A DNA stretch of 64,000 nt. Origin: Lomentospora prolificans (lineage: Eukaryota > Ascomycota > Sordariomycetes > Microascales > Microascaceae). Positions 11,501 to 23,155 of this stretch are shown here, piece after piece; positions within the stretch are counted from its first letter, which is position 1, and every line of letters begins with the position of its first letter. The DNA is taken from NCBI GenBank assembly GCA_029532625.1, contig JARFXM010000004.1:3596001-3660000 (forward strand). The letters are read 5' to 3'. Made by a program: the position numbers and the translations under genes. The notes beneath the pieces are model-generated. The model searched no databases, was not told the origin of the DNA, and worked only from the letters and a program-made list of their open reading frames with translations.

Positions 11501-14500
11501 TTTACTAACTATTAGTAAGATTAATTCTTATTTTATCCTCTTCTATTATAGGTATAATCCCTTAATCCTTATAGATAATCTTATATTTATTTATAAGGTT
11601 AGTTATCTTTACTATAAATTCTAGGTTAGTATTTACTATTAAAACCCCTTTTTTAGTCTTTATAACTAGTACTTTCTCTAGTATATTAATACTATAGCTA
11701 GGGATTTAATAATTAGTATTAAGAAATACTTTTTAGGCTTACTTTTACTCTTCTTATACCTTTGCTACCTCTTTCTCTACTATTTATAGTTACTAGTAAG
11801 TAACCTCTTCCTTAATAGGATTATCTAGCCTCTCTATTACTTCTATTAATACTATAAATACCTATTCTTTAGGGTTACTCTCTACTATTCTTCCTACTCT
11901 TTTACTATACTTTAATATTATTTAGGATACTATTAGATTACTAGCTATTACTATTTTAGAAGTAGACTATAATATCTTAGTATTATAGATATTATTATAT
12001 ATTAACTAAAAGTAGTAAGTTTACTTTTATTTACTATCCCCTTCTTTCTACTATCTAACCTTTCCTACTTTTATTAGTTTTAGAAGGTTAATATAGTAGA
12101 GAGGGATTACTATTTTAGATCCTAGTAGGATCTTTACTATATAAGCTACTACTATTTTTCTTTCTATCCTTCTTTTCTTCTTTAATATCCTTAGGTCTAC
12201 TTTTATCCCCTAATATACTAGGAATTTAGTGATTCCTTTCTATAGGTTAATTATTACTCCTATTTATATTAAGAAATTATTACTAAGTAATAGTTTTAGA
12301 CTAAGGTTATTAATAATATTTACTATTATAATTATATAGCTATTAACTTCTATTCCCTATATTATTCCTAGGATATAGAAATCAAAGCTAGCCTTCTTAG
12401 TTATATTAAAATTAGCCCCTATACTTACTATTATAATAAGCTTATTTTTAGTAGTAAATATTATATTTAGTGAATTCTTAGTAAGCTATTCCTTATTAAC
12501 TAGGATAGAGTTTGCTTCTATATTAAGGTAGACCTCTACTTTTAGCTTATTTTTTTTAAACCTTACTAGTATTCTTAGGTATATTATTTACTAGTTTTTT
12601 AGGATAAGGGTTAGTAGTATTATTAGGTTAATTACTTATCTTAGGGAATAGGGTAGATTATTATTATTTACTACTTAATTTCTTAGGTATAATCTCCTAT
12701 AATCTCTTTCTATATTTACCTCCTTATCCCTTCCTTACTACCTATATCTCTTAGCCTAATAATAGTAATATAGAGTCTTCTTAGATTAAAATACTTTTTT
12801 ATATATTAGGTATATATTTACCCTACTCCTCTCTTCCTTACTTACTAGCTAGGAATAGTAAGTATTAAATTCCTCCCTACTAGTTCTACTTTTACTTTTA
12901 TTACTATTACTAGCTGGCTTACCTTTTATAATAAATATATTATCTTTCTCTAGCTTAGAAGTATTATCTTTACTACTTCCTTTCTTACCTATTACTATAA
13001 ATATATAGTTAGCCTACTATAGCTTTCTCTTCTTTTTACTAGTATTAGGGTTATCCTTATATATCTTTTTAATTAGGTAGCTTCTCCTTTACTAGTTATT
13101 TCTTTTCTAGTAAGTTTTAAACTATTAAGGATATCTTTTATTCTTCTACTCTATCTACTATAGCCTTCTTAATAGTTATTATAGTTAAGAGTTATTTAAG
13201 TAAGGTAGGGTATACTAATTAGTAAACTCCTTTTAGTAAGTAGGGGTTCTATCTCTTTTTTTAGCCCTTCTCTATTACCTTATTACTAGTACTCTTTCCC
13301 TTATAAGCTTTCTTTTATATTCTAGGTTACTATGTCCTTAGTATAGCCTATCTTACTATTACTATTAGTTTAACTAGGCCTAGTTTACTACTATTTATTT
13401 ACTTTTACTATCTACTTTATCTACTAATACTATATCTACTAGCTAGGTAGTCTCTTCTATTAGTAGCTAAGAAGTAGTAAGGGATTACTTTAGTAGTTTA
13501 GCCTTTTCTTCTACCCTTATTATCTACTTATTAGTATCTCCTTCTTCTACTAGTTTTACTATTACTACTTATAAGGTAGGGTTTAAGTGATTATAAACTA
13601 CTATTAGCTAACTATAGATACTACTATTATCCTATACTTATATATACTATATATATTAGACTATAAAATTGTATACTAGCTTCTACTTTTTTATATCTAC
13701 TACTATATATATATTCTTAGTTAACTATTCTTTAGCTTTATACCTCTGAATACTGAATTATTAATATAGGGTAGCTGCTTATCTATTAACTATTCCTTGC
13801 TATAATCACTGCCTTTCTTATAGGGAAATAATCTTACTCTACTATATTAGTACTTTACCTCTTAATAGCTTATAGAGGCTAATTACTATCTAGTATACCT
13901 TCTCTATACTATCTTAAGCCTCTACTTCTAGTATATTAGTGAAAAGGGTTATATTATAGAAGTATATTTATTTACTATCTATAAAGTATCCTTACTTACT
14001 ATACTTTTTTTTATTAATATCTAGCTAAAAGAAACTAATTAACTTAATCTACTATTAGTATTCTATTACTATCTTACTTCTAGATAGTAGTATAGGTACT
14101 AGTGCTATAGGGTTAGGATATAGTGGCTACTAGGGTATTACTCTCTAGAATACCTATATAATAGCTTCTACTATCTTAGTTATATCTAGTTATTCTTAAT
14201 TTCTAATTAGTAAATAGTTACTAGTTCTTTATAAGCTAAATATAGGGGTAAGTCTATAATCCCTATTTATTAGCTAGCTATAATTACTATCTTATCTTAG
14301 TAGTAGGATTAGTAATACTACTAGGGGTCTTTCTAGGGACTAATACTAAATAACTAGTATACTCTCTAGTACTAGATATTATAGCTAATTAAACCCTAGT
14401 TATAGGTATCTTAGTATAGGGGTATTATCCTTTGCTTATACTATTAGACCCTATATATATAGGTTTTAAGGGTAATAGATACTAGGTACTTATTAGTCTA

Positions 14501-15285
14501 GTTAGTAAGTATCTCTACTATTATCTCCTCTTCCTCTTAGTATAAATCTAGTTAGTAAAGGTTAACCTTTCTAGATATAGAGGGTAACTACTTATAATTA
14601 CTTACTAGTACTTGCTACTAGCTATAGAGTACTTCTTATAACTAGGGTAATATATTAATTAGTAAGTATATCTTATCTCTTACTAATAACTAGTATCCTA
14701 TACTAATCCTAGCTAGCTATTACTAGATATCTTCTATTATAGCTCTTAACTTCCCTTTAGTCTCTAGGTTAGCTTTCCTTATATAATTACTATTCTAAAG
14801 AGGCCTTAGGGGAGTATTCTCTAGCTATTTCTTATGGAGGGGAGGATACCCTGCTTAGTGAGCTAGTGGTTTCATACTTATAGGGGTTATTGCTATTATT
14901 AGAATAGGGAAAATCACTAGGGGTATTTAAGGAGGAAGTAGCTACTATTATTTAGGTATAGGTTACTACTCCTTTTTTACCTTTAATAGGTAATATCTTA
15001 TTAGGGTTTAGAGGATTCCTACTATTACTAGCTTCCTCTATTCCTACTTATTTTTACCTTTTTAGCTTGTAATTACTATAAAGGTAATTTATAGCTAGTA
15101 CTAGGTATACTACTTATTATTGTTACTAGTTAGTGATCCTAGGATTACTAGTGTCTTATTAGGTGGTGATCTCTTTTATATAGAGATTATAGAGGACTTA
15201 TTATAGCTATCTCATAGTTAAGATAGCTCTTCTAGGGAGTGGTTTCTTACTTAAGGATAAAGAGTTGAATAAGTAATATTACTAC

Positions 15286-15636
15286 TATTATAGCTTATAC
15301 TATATCTACTTACTTGCTAGCTGCTAAGCTACTAATAAGTAAGTAGGAGGGTTCTATAATGCTATTCATAGATTCGAGATGATCGCTAGTTTCATATTAG
15401 TTAACCTCTATATATTCTATTCATATATAGTATAGGTATTCCTTTATAATAGTAAAATAGTCTTATTCTTTCTATCTAGCTTGTAGTTCCTTACTTCCTT
15501 TATATATTCCTTACCTTTAACCTTTAGTATTACTTGCTTACTACCAAGGTTCTGCTAGAGTATGTTCATGCTTGCTTATATTAGTATGGCATATCATGGA
15601 GCACCTCTATGCTTGCTTGCATGATATAGCGTAACA
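15286..15636 (-). repeat. 5' LTR of the RIP-degraded chromovirus (351 bp)
   Basis: Same length as the left copy and ends in an intact TAACA. The first 24 aligned positions differ from the left LTR at eight sites, all G-to-A or C-to-T. The outer (right) third retains CpA and TpG steps. Confidence 0.88.
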
Positions 15637-15641
15637 CTAGG
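15637..15641. repeat. Target-site duplication CTAGG, right copy
   Basis: Exact match to 6048-6052, directly abutting the right LTR. Confidence 0.85.
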
Positions 15642-17900
15642 GAGTCTACTATATATATCTATAATAGGTAGTCTTATAGGTCTATATATCCTATCTAGGC
15701 CTATACTAGGAGGCTATTTTAGGCTTATATAAGGCCCTTATATACCCTATAGATATCCTTACTATTCTAGTTAGGTAGTATACTTTTATAGGATATACCT
15801 AAGTAAGTATTAGTAGTAACTAAGTATATAGAGACTTATTTCTTCTATTCTTTAATAGTTATTACTTATATCTATCTAGATAGGATATTATTATATTCTT
15901 TATAGGGGTAGAGGTAGCCCCTTACTATATATTAGCTATTATAGGGCTTAATAGTCTCTATAGCCTAGTAGTATAAATCCTTAGACTTAAGTTAGTAGTC
16001 CCCTTAGTTAAGGAGGCTTATAGTATACTAGTTAAGGTAGAGGTTTAGGGGGGGGATACTAATCTTAGTTATAACTACTAGGTTAGGTATTATTCTATAG
16101 GCCCCTATAACTATATATATATAGGTTGTTTAAGTTATATTAAGTTATAAGGTAGCTTTTATTAGAATCTACTAATCTTTTAGGGTTAGAGTATACTAGA
16201 TAGCTATACTATAGGCTACTATACTATAGATAACTATAGTAAAGATAGTATAGGCTTATAGGAAGTCTATACCCTATATCTTAGTAGTAAGGTATATAAG
16301 TATATACTACTAGATCTAGAGCTTATACTAAACCTATTTAGTATAGGTATAGAACTATAGTTTCTAGTTTAGCTAGATACTAAGGAAGTAGGCTAAAGTA
16401 GCTAGCCTTAGGGTAGTTATAGTATCTAGCTAGATAGTATCTATAAGGGGCTAATATAACCTTCTAAAGTAGAGGAGTTTACTTTTCTTAGGGGAGAAGG
16501 ATATACCTCTTTCTATAGCCTACTACCTTATAGTATCCTATATATTCTTTAGTATATAGTAGTATTTTTTAGGGGTTCTTCTAGGGGTAAGGAGATTAGT
16601 ATTATCTATATATCCTAAGGTTATAACTCCTTAATAAGTCTAAAGATACTAGAAGAATAGTATAATAAAGAGGATAAATAAAATAAGGGAGAGGGGGAAT
16701 CCCTAGAAGACCCTAATAGTAGTAGGTATAATCTCTAAAATATAGTTATTAAACTAGAGTTCTATAGTCCTATCTTTAAGGTAGTATTTAACCTAGGATA
16801 TTAGCTATATTAGGAGGTTTAAGGACTTAAATATATAGATAAGCTAGTAGTAGTTAATAGTATTAAATATACCCTAGAGATCTAGTTATAGTAAAGATAC
16901 TATAAAGTTATTCTACTATATCTTCTTAACTATATCTATTACTAGTTAAGTAGCTAGTTTAGTAGATTATATCTTATAGTTACCTATTTAGCTCTCTAAG
17001 AGGATATAGTTAGCTTCTATAGTATTAGTAAGCTTCTAGGTAATAACCTTCTCTATAGCTTTACCTATTATACTAAATAGGGTAATTAGGTACTAGGACT
17101 TAGGCTTATATAGTTAAGAGTTATCCTTACTAGGTTTCTAGATTATAATAATAATAAAGTATTTAAACTATAAGGGCTAGTAGCTAAGGTAAAGGCTTAA
17201 AGTAGTTATAGCTATAAGGGTATTAAAGAGGGGGGTACTATATATCCTAAGAAGGTAGTTAGATATATTATCTAAGCTAGTAGCCTTCTATAGTAATATA
17301 GAGTATACTATAGTACTAATATCTTCTAGAGTAATAGTCTAGGGTATAAATATCTTAACTTAACCTAGTAGGTAGGCTATAGGTTAGGGGGGCTATTCTA
17401 TATTAGGCTATAGGAAGAACTACTCTACTAGAGTAGATACTTTACCCTTAAAGGATAGTTAGGGGGTACTATTAGTCCCTTTAAGTAGTAGGAGCTTAGA
17501 GGGGGGGGGGTTAGGGTATAGTTATAGAGCTAGGCTTATTTCTTAAGTTATTATAGTATTATATTATAGTTATAAGCTGATATTAGAAGGTCTCTCTAGT
17601 AGTAGTTAGAGTACTAGTATAGGATCTACCTCTAGGTTCTTTAGGCCTCTTTAACCTATTTAAAGCCTTCTACTATAAAGGGGCTTTAGTAGAAGGTATA
17701 TTCTGCTTAGTAGAGCTATTTAGTAGACTATATAGCTAATAAGTCCTACCTAAGGAAGTATTAGCCCCTAGGCTATCCTTTTAGGGGGGTAGTAGTATAG
17801 GTGATAGTATCTATTTACTTTATAAGGATCTAGGTCTAGTTCTTGAGTTCTAGGGGGGTAGTAGCTAGGGGAGGTATCTAGATAATCTTGTTAGCTAGGG
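15642..17900 (-). mobile_element. RIP-degraded Tad1-like LINE, right (RT-bearing) part
   Basis: Minus-strand translation at about 17043-17090 reads LITLFSIVGKAIEKVI, preceded by a KPSKDNS-like stretch and followed by LTNTIEANYILLES; further on at about 16852-16893 comes LDL and GIFNTIN. These match the fingers and palm of non-LTR reverse transcriptases of the Tad1 type (PISLLSxxGKxLEKxI, then LDVxGAFDxV) in correct order. Stops interrupt all frames. Short runs of G (16049-16055, 17502-17510) survive. Its 5' end fades into ordinary sequence near 17.9-18.06 kb. The Gypsy element inserted into it, so the LINE is the older layer. Confidence 0.7.
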
Positions 17901-18341
17901 TACTAGTGTAGCCCTAGTCTATGTGGGCCTAGGTATATCTATAGGGTAGTAGTTCAGTCTTAGTGAATAGTATCTCATAGGTCTGGGACTGGTGGTCTGA
18001 GCCTGGCTAGGGGTTAGCCCCTAGGTAGTTGGCTTGGGTGTATGGGGTAGCCTAGATTAGGTCAAGAGTAGAAGGGCGGTGGTTGGCGCGGCGTCCGCTG
18101 CCACGCCACGTGGTGGTGCCGCATTCGGGACTATCATTATCTAATATTCCTATTACTAGGCAGACTTCATGCGGAGTCAGAAGGATGGCGGAATTCCGCC
18201 AAGAGTTCACAGCTAATAAGATGCACGACCCTCTCTCACTTCCAAGTTTCCGCTTGGTCTCGTCCGGTCATTCGCTTCCTTTTCTTGCCTGTTTATAACT
18301 TAGAGCACCTTTCCCACAGTATCCTAAAAGGTTGAATAGCA

Positions 18342-19355
18342 ATGAATGACATCAAGAGAGTCGCGGTTTTTGGTGTTGGTTCATGGGTCTCAAGGCCGAT
18401 GGGCCGAGACATACTAACTGTTATATAGGCTTCGGGCAATTTTGGAACACCCATTACTACCGCCCTTGTCAAGGCTGGTTTTGATGTGACGATCATCAGC
18501 CGCGCAGAGTCCAACGCTACTTTCCCTGACGGACTCCCAGTCATCCGGATCCAGTACACGCTCGAAACAATCACAGATGCACTTCAAGGTCACCATGCTG
18601 CCGTGTGCGTCGTCGGTCCAGCCGGCATGGGCCTCCAGTCAATGATGGTTGATGCGGCAGCGGCAGCTGGAGTCAAGCGGTTCATTGTCGATGACTTTGG
18701 TTGGGGAATCGACATGCGCGGGTTACCAGAGTTCAAAGATATCCATAACCATCGCCGCGCCGGGTGGGATCATGCGAAAGCGAAAGCTGAGGCGACAGCC
18801 GGATTCACCTTTACGGGCATATCGACGGGAAATCCTATCGACTGGGTGGGTTCTAGTTCAAATCCCGGAATACGGGCTTACGTTTCTAACACGAGGCAGG
18901 CACTCAAAAGATTTCCCGTGATGGGTTTCAATATCGCAACCCGCACCGCGATTATATACGATGACGGAAACGAGGCATTTACTGGGACAACACTGCAGGG
19001 CATTGGCCAATCCGTAGTTGGCGTTCTCCAACATCCGGAAGAAACTGCAAATCGGTTCGTCCGGGTTCTCTCCATCAAGACTACACAGAACCAGCTCTTG
19101 GCAGCGTTCAAAGAAGCGACTGGGACGGAATGGGAGGTCCAGAGGTCTACAACGGCGGCCCTTTTGGAAAGTGGGAGGAAGAAGAAGGCGCAAGGTTCGG
19201 GAGGGTGGGTGCTGGATTTGGTGGTAGCTCAACTTTTGGAACAGGGTGAGGCACGTTGCGTAGTTGCGCCATCCTGGGAAGAGTCGGACTCGGGGCTTCT
19301 TGGAGTGGGCCATGAGACGGCTCATGGCATTGTGGCGAAAGCCCTAAATCCCTAG
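18342..19355 (+). CDS. NmrA-like / isoflavone-reductase-family NAD(P)-binding protein
   Basis: Two exons, 18342-18374 and 18429-19355, give 319 aa. The intron (54 nt) has a strong branch site (ACTAAC) just before TTATATAG. Splicing builds the Rossmann nucleotide-binding loop VFGASGNFG right at the N-terminus (residues 9-17), so the start and intron support each other; an in-frame TGA lies three codons upstream. Later segments (VGPAGMGLQSMMVDAAAAAGVKRFIVDDFGW, TGISTGNPIDW) match the NmrA-like/isoflavone reductase group of atypical short-chain dehydrogenases. These act in the cytosol as reductases of aromatic or specialised metabolites or as redox-sensing regulators; which applies cannot be told. 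It sits about 280 bp from the RIP island yet has an intact frame and normal composition. Confidence 0.88.
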
Positions 19356-20315
19356 ATGAAGATCTTTGAAAGCGAATGAAACCGAAGGAATGTTACAGGC
19401 AGAGAGAGGCGAGGTTAGTTACAAAATCCAAAATATTGTCAATTCAGGCTGGGTTGGGACCTCAACATGTCAAAGCAATCTTTGGGCTCTCATTTAGTCG
19501 GCAAAGTCCGGTCCCTCGTACGATGGATTTACAGGTAACGGACAGGTTAGCACTGGGTGTCAGACGCTCAGAGTTGCCCACTTCGTACAACTGAAGCTGG
19601 TACCAGGTTATTTCCTCTGAACGTCCTCTGGACATGGGGCTATTGGAAGCTTCGAGATGCTCGGTACCAGTATTACCCACGAGACATGATTCAATTATTC
19701 GAAGTACCAAATAACACGCTAATTCTCAGCTTGAGGCATATGGTTCGCTATGACAGGGAATTGATCTGCAATGGAGGGAAACCGGTGTGCTTGACAAGAT
19801 GGCTGGGGATGTAAGCTCTGTATGTACTAGGCTACCACCCATATTTGGCAACAGTGAGCTCGGGCGAGATGAGGCGGAAAAGGAACAGCAAAAGGTAGGC
19901 GCAGACGCGACGGAACTGGAAAAACGGAGGCAGGCCTAGGTGATTTCTCATTGCCGGATGCGTCTGTACACGGAAAGCTATCTATTGCCCCTCGGGCATC
20001 CCACTTCACAAATCGCGCCCATGAGGGAGCGAGAGAACCATGTTTATTAACAGAGCCCATGCCTCTTACAATCTATACGACGTTCGCTTTGCTCCCCCAG
20101 CGTAGGCATTTCGGCGGGATGGGACGTATTAGAAGAGATTAGAATCATGATAAGTTATCTTGCAATTATTAGGTCTTTATTATTAACAGCTAACATTACA
20201 TGCCGCAAGCTTTCCCGTTCTCAAAGTCCTCTACGAAAGAATTCCTACGTAGACAATTTCATGTCACGTTTGGGAAGACTCAGGAGTTCACATACACGCC
20301 TCCGACGGATCCTCT
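19356..20315. other. Intergenic between convergent genes, no gene recognised
   Basis: Contains only short overlapping open frames on both strands with no domain or splice logic. It separates the 3' ends of the NmrA-like gene (+) and the GPI-anchored protein gene (-). Confidence 0.5.
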
Positions 20316-21054
20316 TTAGACAAGGGCAGCAGCAAGACCAGCAAGGGCGACAACAGCGCCGAAGCCCTCACGAGCAGCTCCGTTGATTTGGACCGGGACC
20401 GAAGAGGTAGGAGCAAGCGAGGTCTTGGTAGCAGACTCAGCGCCAGTGGGCTTTCCAGAAGTGGTAGGACTAGGGACAGCGGCGCTGCTGTTTTCGGTGG
20501 CCGAGGGAGCAGATGAAGAGTTGCTCCCTCCAGGGACGAAGTCAGGGGGAAGGTCGACATTATTCTGGTCGGCACAGGTTTGAGGATCAAGGCCCTACAG
20601 AGAATCAAACGTTAGTTCGAGAGACCAAATGATTTCAAGTGAAAGGGCGTGGCAACATACGTCGGGGCAGCAAAGATCCTGAACCAAGCAGAAGGAGGCG
20701 GCAGGGCAACCCCCTATTCCTCGAGGTTAGTATAGAGGCTCCAGAACCAGTATGCGAGATTGGCTAGCCAGCGGCTGTCCACTCACATTTGTTATCGCAG
20801 CAGGTCTCTCCCTCGCTGGGGATGATGCAAAGCCTGTTCGCAGTAGCGGACGCAGGCACACACTCGATGTATCCAGGCCCAAAGGCCTCGACACAGTTGG
20901 CACCGGGGGCGCTTGTCTCGTCGGGGTCAAAAGCCTGACCCTGACGGCGGTAGAGTCTTATATTATTAGAGGACGCAAGGCGGGAGACGGAAGCTTCAAC
21001 CGCGAGGCCGAAGGACGCGGCGGCGAGGACAAGCTTAATGGCGTTGGTGCGCAT
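20316..21054 (-). CDS. Cysteine-rich secreted protein, predicted GPI-anchored
   Basis: Three minus-strand exons, 21054-20787, 20713-20661 and 20594-20316, give 199 aa. Introns are 73 and 66 nt with GTGAGT and GTATGT donors and CTAAC branch sites. A signal peptide occupies residues 1-22; an RR dibasic lies near residue 37. The middle (about 54-125) is cysteine-rich, with CCDNK, WGCPAASFC, LCCPDG and TC, a disulfide-bonded pattern common in fungal wall proteins. Residues about 130-180 are Ser/Thr/Ala/Pro-rich and probably O-glycosylated. The C-terminus is a hydrophobic tail (GAVVALAGLAAALV) after a small-residue NGA site, as in GPI signals. The protein should sit on the plasma membrane or in the wall. 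The exact role is unknown. Confidence 0.82.
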
Positions 21055-22551
21055 TTTGAGAATTGGTTAGAGGTGGAGAGTAGTATAAACGAGTGCAACG
21101 CGATAATTAGGGTATTGTCAACGAAGAAACTTGGAAGTGAATGACTGAACTCACAGCTAGATCGCCTGGAGCGTTTGGGGCAAGGTAGGGTGTTCTTCTC
21201 GTATTATATACAGGTGCTATTTCGCGAGTGAAGATGGCTGCACCCACTCAACCTCGGGCAAATCCTGGACCGGCATGACCTCCAGCTTGATCAAAACAAG
21301 GATGGGTCGGCGTTTGCACCCCCTTTCGCTGCCTAAACGAAATGTTGTTCTCGGGTGTCACACTATGATGCAGAGGAAGCGTATTATTAGCAAGCATAGA
21401 ACGTGGCGTGTCGCCCAGAAACGGTGGTTCGGCCATGGGCATCGACATCTCTCGGTATCCTAGCATTTAACCCGGGACAATAAGACAAACCACAGACAGT
21501 CGCAGTGGGATTAATATTCAATTCTTGGCAGAACTTGCATAAAGCTGGCGTAGGTGGCACCCCAGACTCGACCTCTCAGACCCTAGCCTGGTTCGCTGTG
21601 GACGGTTGAGAGGATCAACGGTCGTGCAGAGATGGGCGAGGTGCATTAGCGGGTTCCCCATTTGCTTGCAATGGCTGTCGCTGCAACGGCTTGATTGGGC
21701 GAAAGGCTGAAATAACGCTGCCCTCCTTACAATTTCCCCTGAGAGCTGGAGAAGCGATTGGGGAGAGAGGGGGGGAACCATTGTCATGGCGACACTGGTT
21801 CAGCAATTCTCTTCGCACAGATTGTTAACTTGGAGATAGCACTACTCCATTCTCCGTGCATGAGGAAGCCGTCCATACATAGTGTTGAGACCACGACAAC
21901 ATTGTCCCCAGGCGTTTGTCGCACCACGGAATTGCCTCACCGAAATCAGCGGCCGAGGCAAGATATTGCCTGTCCTTGCGGAGCCTGATGACTATCTCAG
22001 GTTTCGGTTACCCAAGCCCAAGCGGCGGGCAAGACCTCTCCTCGATGCGTCGTGAAGAGGGCCGATCTCCAGAACCGGGTGTGCATGCATCCCAGAGAAA
22101 TCAGCCCTACCCCTTTCATTTCGAGGACACTCGAGGTTGGCTGTCCCAAAACAGCAAGCTTGGCGAGCCGGTCCACCAATGAGCAGAATGCACTCATCAA
22201 TATGCGGGAATCGCAACGCTCCCCCGATGGGTGACACGGAGTCATCCTCCGCCGCTCCCATAGGACAACCGGACGGATTGTTCCAAACTTCGCCACGACG
22301 ACATCCCGGGGCTGGTGGTGTCGTCGCAACAGTCGGCGACTCGCACGTTGGCCATCACAACACGGCAAGACAATTCAAGGCGATATTGCGGGAAATGAAA
22401 CTGAGATGGCGCTGCTTTCTTTTTCTTCGTTCTTCTTGTTGTTTTCATTTCCAATTTCTTCTCCAAATCAGATGGCAAGGTATAACACATCCCAAGCGTT
22501 GAGGGGTGTGTGCAGAGAGGGATACCTTCCCAGTGCTTGACGATTTGGAGA
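21055..22551. other. Intergenic, no gene recognised
   Basis: About 1.5 kb from the start of the GPI-protein gene to the target-site duplication of the intact Gypsy element. Open frames here overlap on both strands, have no domain and do not splice sensibly. The element inserted here and broke no recognisable gene. Confidence 0.45.
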
Positions 22552-22556
22552 TTTAG
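22552..22556. repeat. Target-site duplication TTTAG, left copy
   Basis: TTTAG directly precedes the left LTR and recurs at 29890-29894 after the right LTR. Confidence 0.92.
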
Positions 22557-23022
22557 TGTGACGTTCCAACACTTCCGATAGGGTTAGTCGCTTTAAGGTT
22601 AGAACAGTCGGGCCTGTTAGTGGATAAGTGAGGCAGTCAGACAGTAACAATAAAGGTCCGTAATGCGTATTCAAGTGTGGTTCATAGAGTGACTTGAATT
22701 GACTACTGCGGAACTAAAGAATAACTAGAATACATGATGGTAATGACTGTGACTTATATAGACTTCGTCTTCCTTGGGACCGCAGGCCCTGGAGGTGCGG
22801 TCCTTCTGTGGACCGCACTTGCCCCCGATGCGGTCCCTCGTGGACTGCATATGCCCCTGGTGCGGTCCTCCCATGGACCGCTTGTGTTCTAAGTGCGGTC
22901 CTCTGTTGATTGGCCCAGGTTGTGCTGCCCAATCCTAGTCTTTCCGGGTTGCGCCGGAGTTTACCCTTTTCTGCCATGCTTGTCCGCCCGGCCTGCATAA
23001 GAGGCCGGATCGGCCCGTGACA
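22557..23022 (-). repeat. 3' LTR of the intact Gypsy element (466 bp)
   Basis: Matches 29424-29889 base for base as far as I can read. Contains the CGG/CCG array at 22780-22898. It also lies directly upstream of the plus-strand antisense gene and may act as its promoter. Confidence 0.96.
22780..22898. repeat. CGG/CCG triplet array in the 3' LTR
   Basis: Four degenerate units of 32-33 bp. Triplets lie at 22780 (CCG), 22798 (CGG), 22813 (CCG), 22831 (CGG), 22845 (CTG, decayed), 22863 (CGG), 22878 (CCG) and 22896 (CGG). Every CCG-to-CGG gap is exactly 15 nt; CGG-to-CCG gaps are 12, 11 and 12 nt. The flanking bases give TGCGGTCC and GGACCGCA, so the units are also inverted repeats. Confidence 0.85.
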
Positions 23023-23027
23023 CGATG

Positions 23028-23039
23028 CCTCCTCTCCTT
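23028..23039 (-). promoter_or_regulatory. Polypurine tract of the intact Gypsy element
   Basis: Minus strand AAGGAGAGGAGG, five bases before the 3' LTR start. This is the expected place and composition for the primer of plus-strand DNA synthesis. Confidence 0.7.
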
Positions 23040-23155
23040 GGTCTTTGTCCCTAAAGACCTTTTTGTTTTTTAATCCCTGTCGGCCCCGACCTGTTGGTCC
23101 TTCTAGGTCAGTCCAACTTCTCCCCTTTTCCTTCCTTTGCCGTGATGCTGACAGT

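Larger units (their letters stand above)
6053..15636 (-). mobile_element. Complete, RIP-inactivated Ty3/Gypsy chromovirus
   Basis: A 9584-bp LTR retrotransposon flanked by CTAGG duplications, with two 351-bp LTRs. Orientation is minus. Translating the minus strand shows, in order: a reverse transcriptase with YIDDIMIF (about 11004-11027), an integrase catalytic segment SDRDLKFT (about 9258-9290), the GPF/Y-type integrase tail (about 8640-8880) and a chromodomain (about 8445-8580). The order RT then integrase then chromodomain defines a Ty3/Gypsy chromovirus. Stops occur mostly where TGG, CGA or CAG codons would be expected, which is what RIP produces. A purine-rich PPT-like AGGGGTAT abuts the 3' LTR at 6404-6411. 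Gag should occupy about 12.5-15.2 kb but is too mutated to recognise. The element cannot make protein. Confidence 0.88.
5500..18060. other. AT-rich RIP island
   Basis: Base composition shifts abruptly near 5.5 kb and returns near 17.9-18.06 kb. Inside, TpA steps dominate while CpA and TpG become scarce, and every frame on both strands is full of TAG and TAA. Where duplicated copies can be compared (the two 351-bp LTRs), differences are C-to-T or G-to-A transitions. This is the signature of RIP acting on repeats in Pezizomycotina. The island holds a decayed LINE split by a decayed Ty3/Gypsy element, listed separately. No intact host gene lies inside. The one open frame near 7846-8118 is a T-rich low-complexity artefact around a run of 23 T (7899-7921). 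Confidence 0.9.

Noticed and set aside
21997..22502. Cluster of 80-120-aa frames on both strands left of the intact Gypsy element
   Set aside because: Mutually overlapping, composition typical of chance frames in GC-normal DNA, no domain.
22776..22905. CRISPR-like spaced repeat in the LTR
   Set aside because: Regular spacing is real, but units are short inverted triplet motifs inside a eukaryotic LTR; a promoter array is the better reading.
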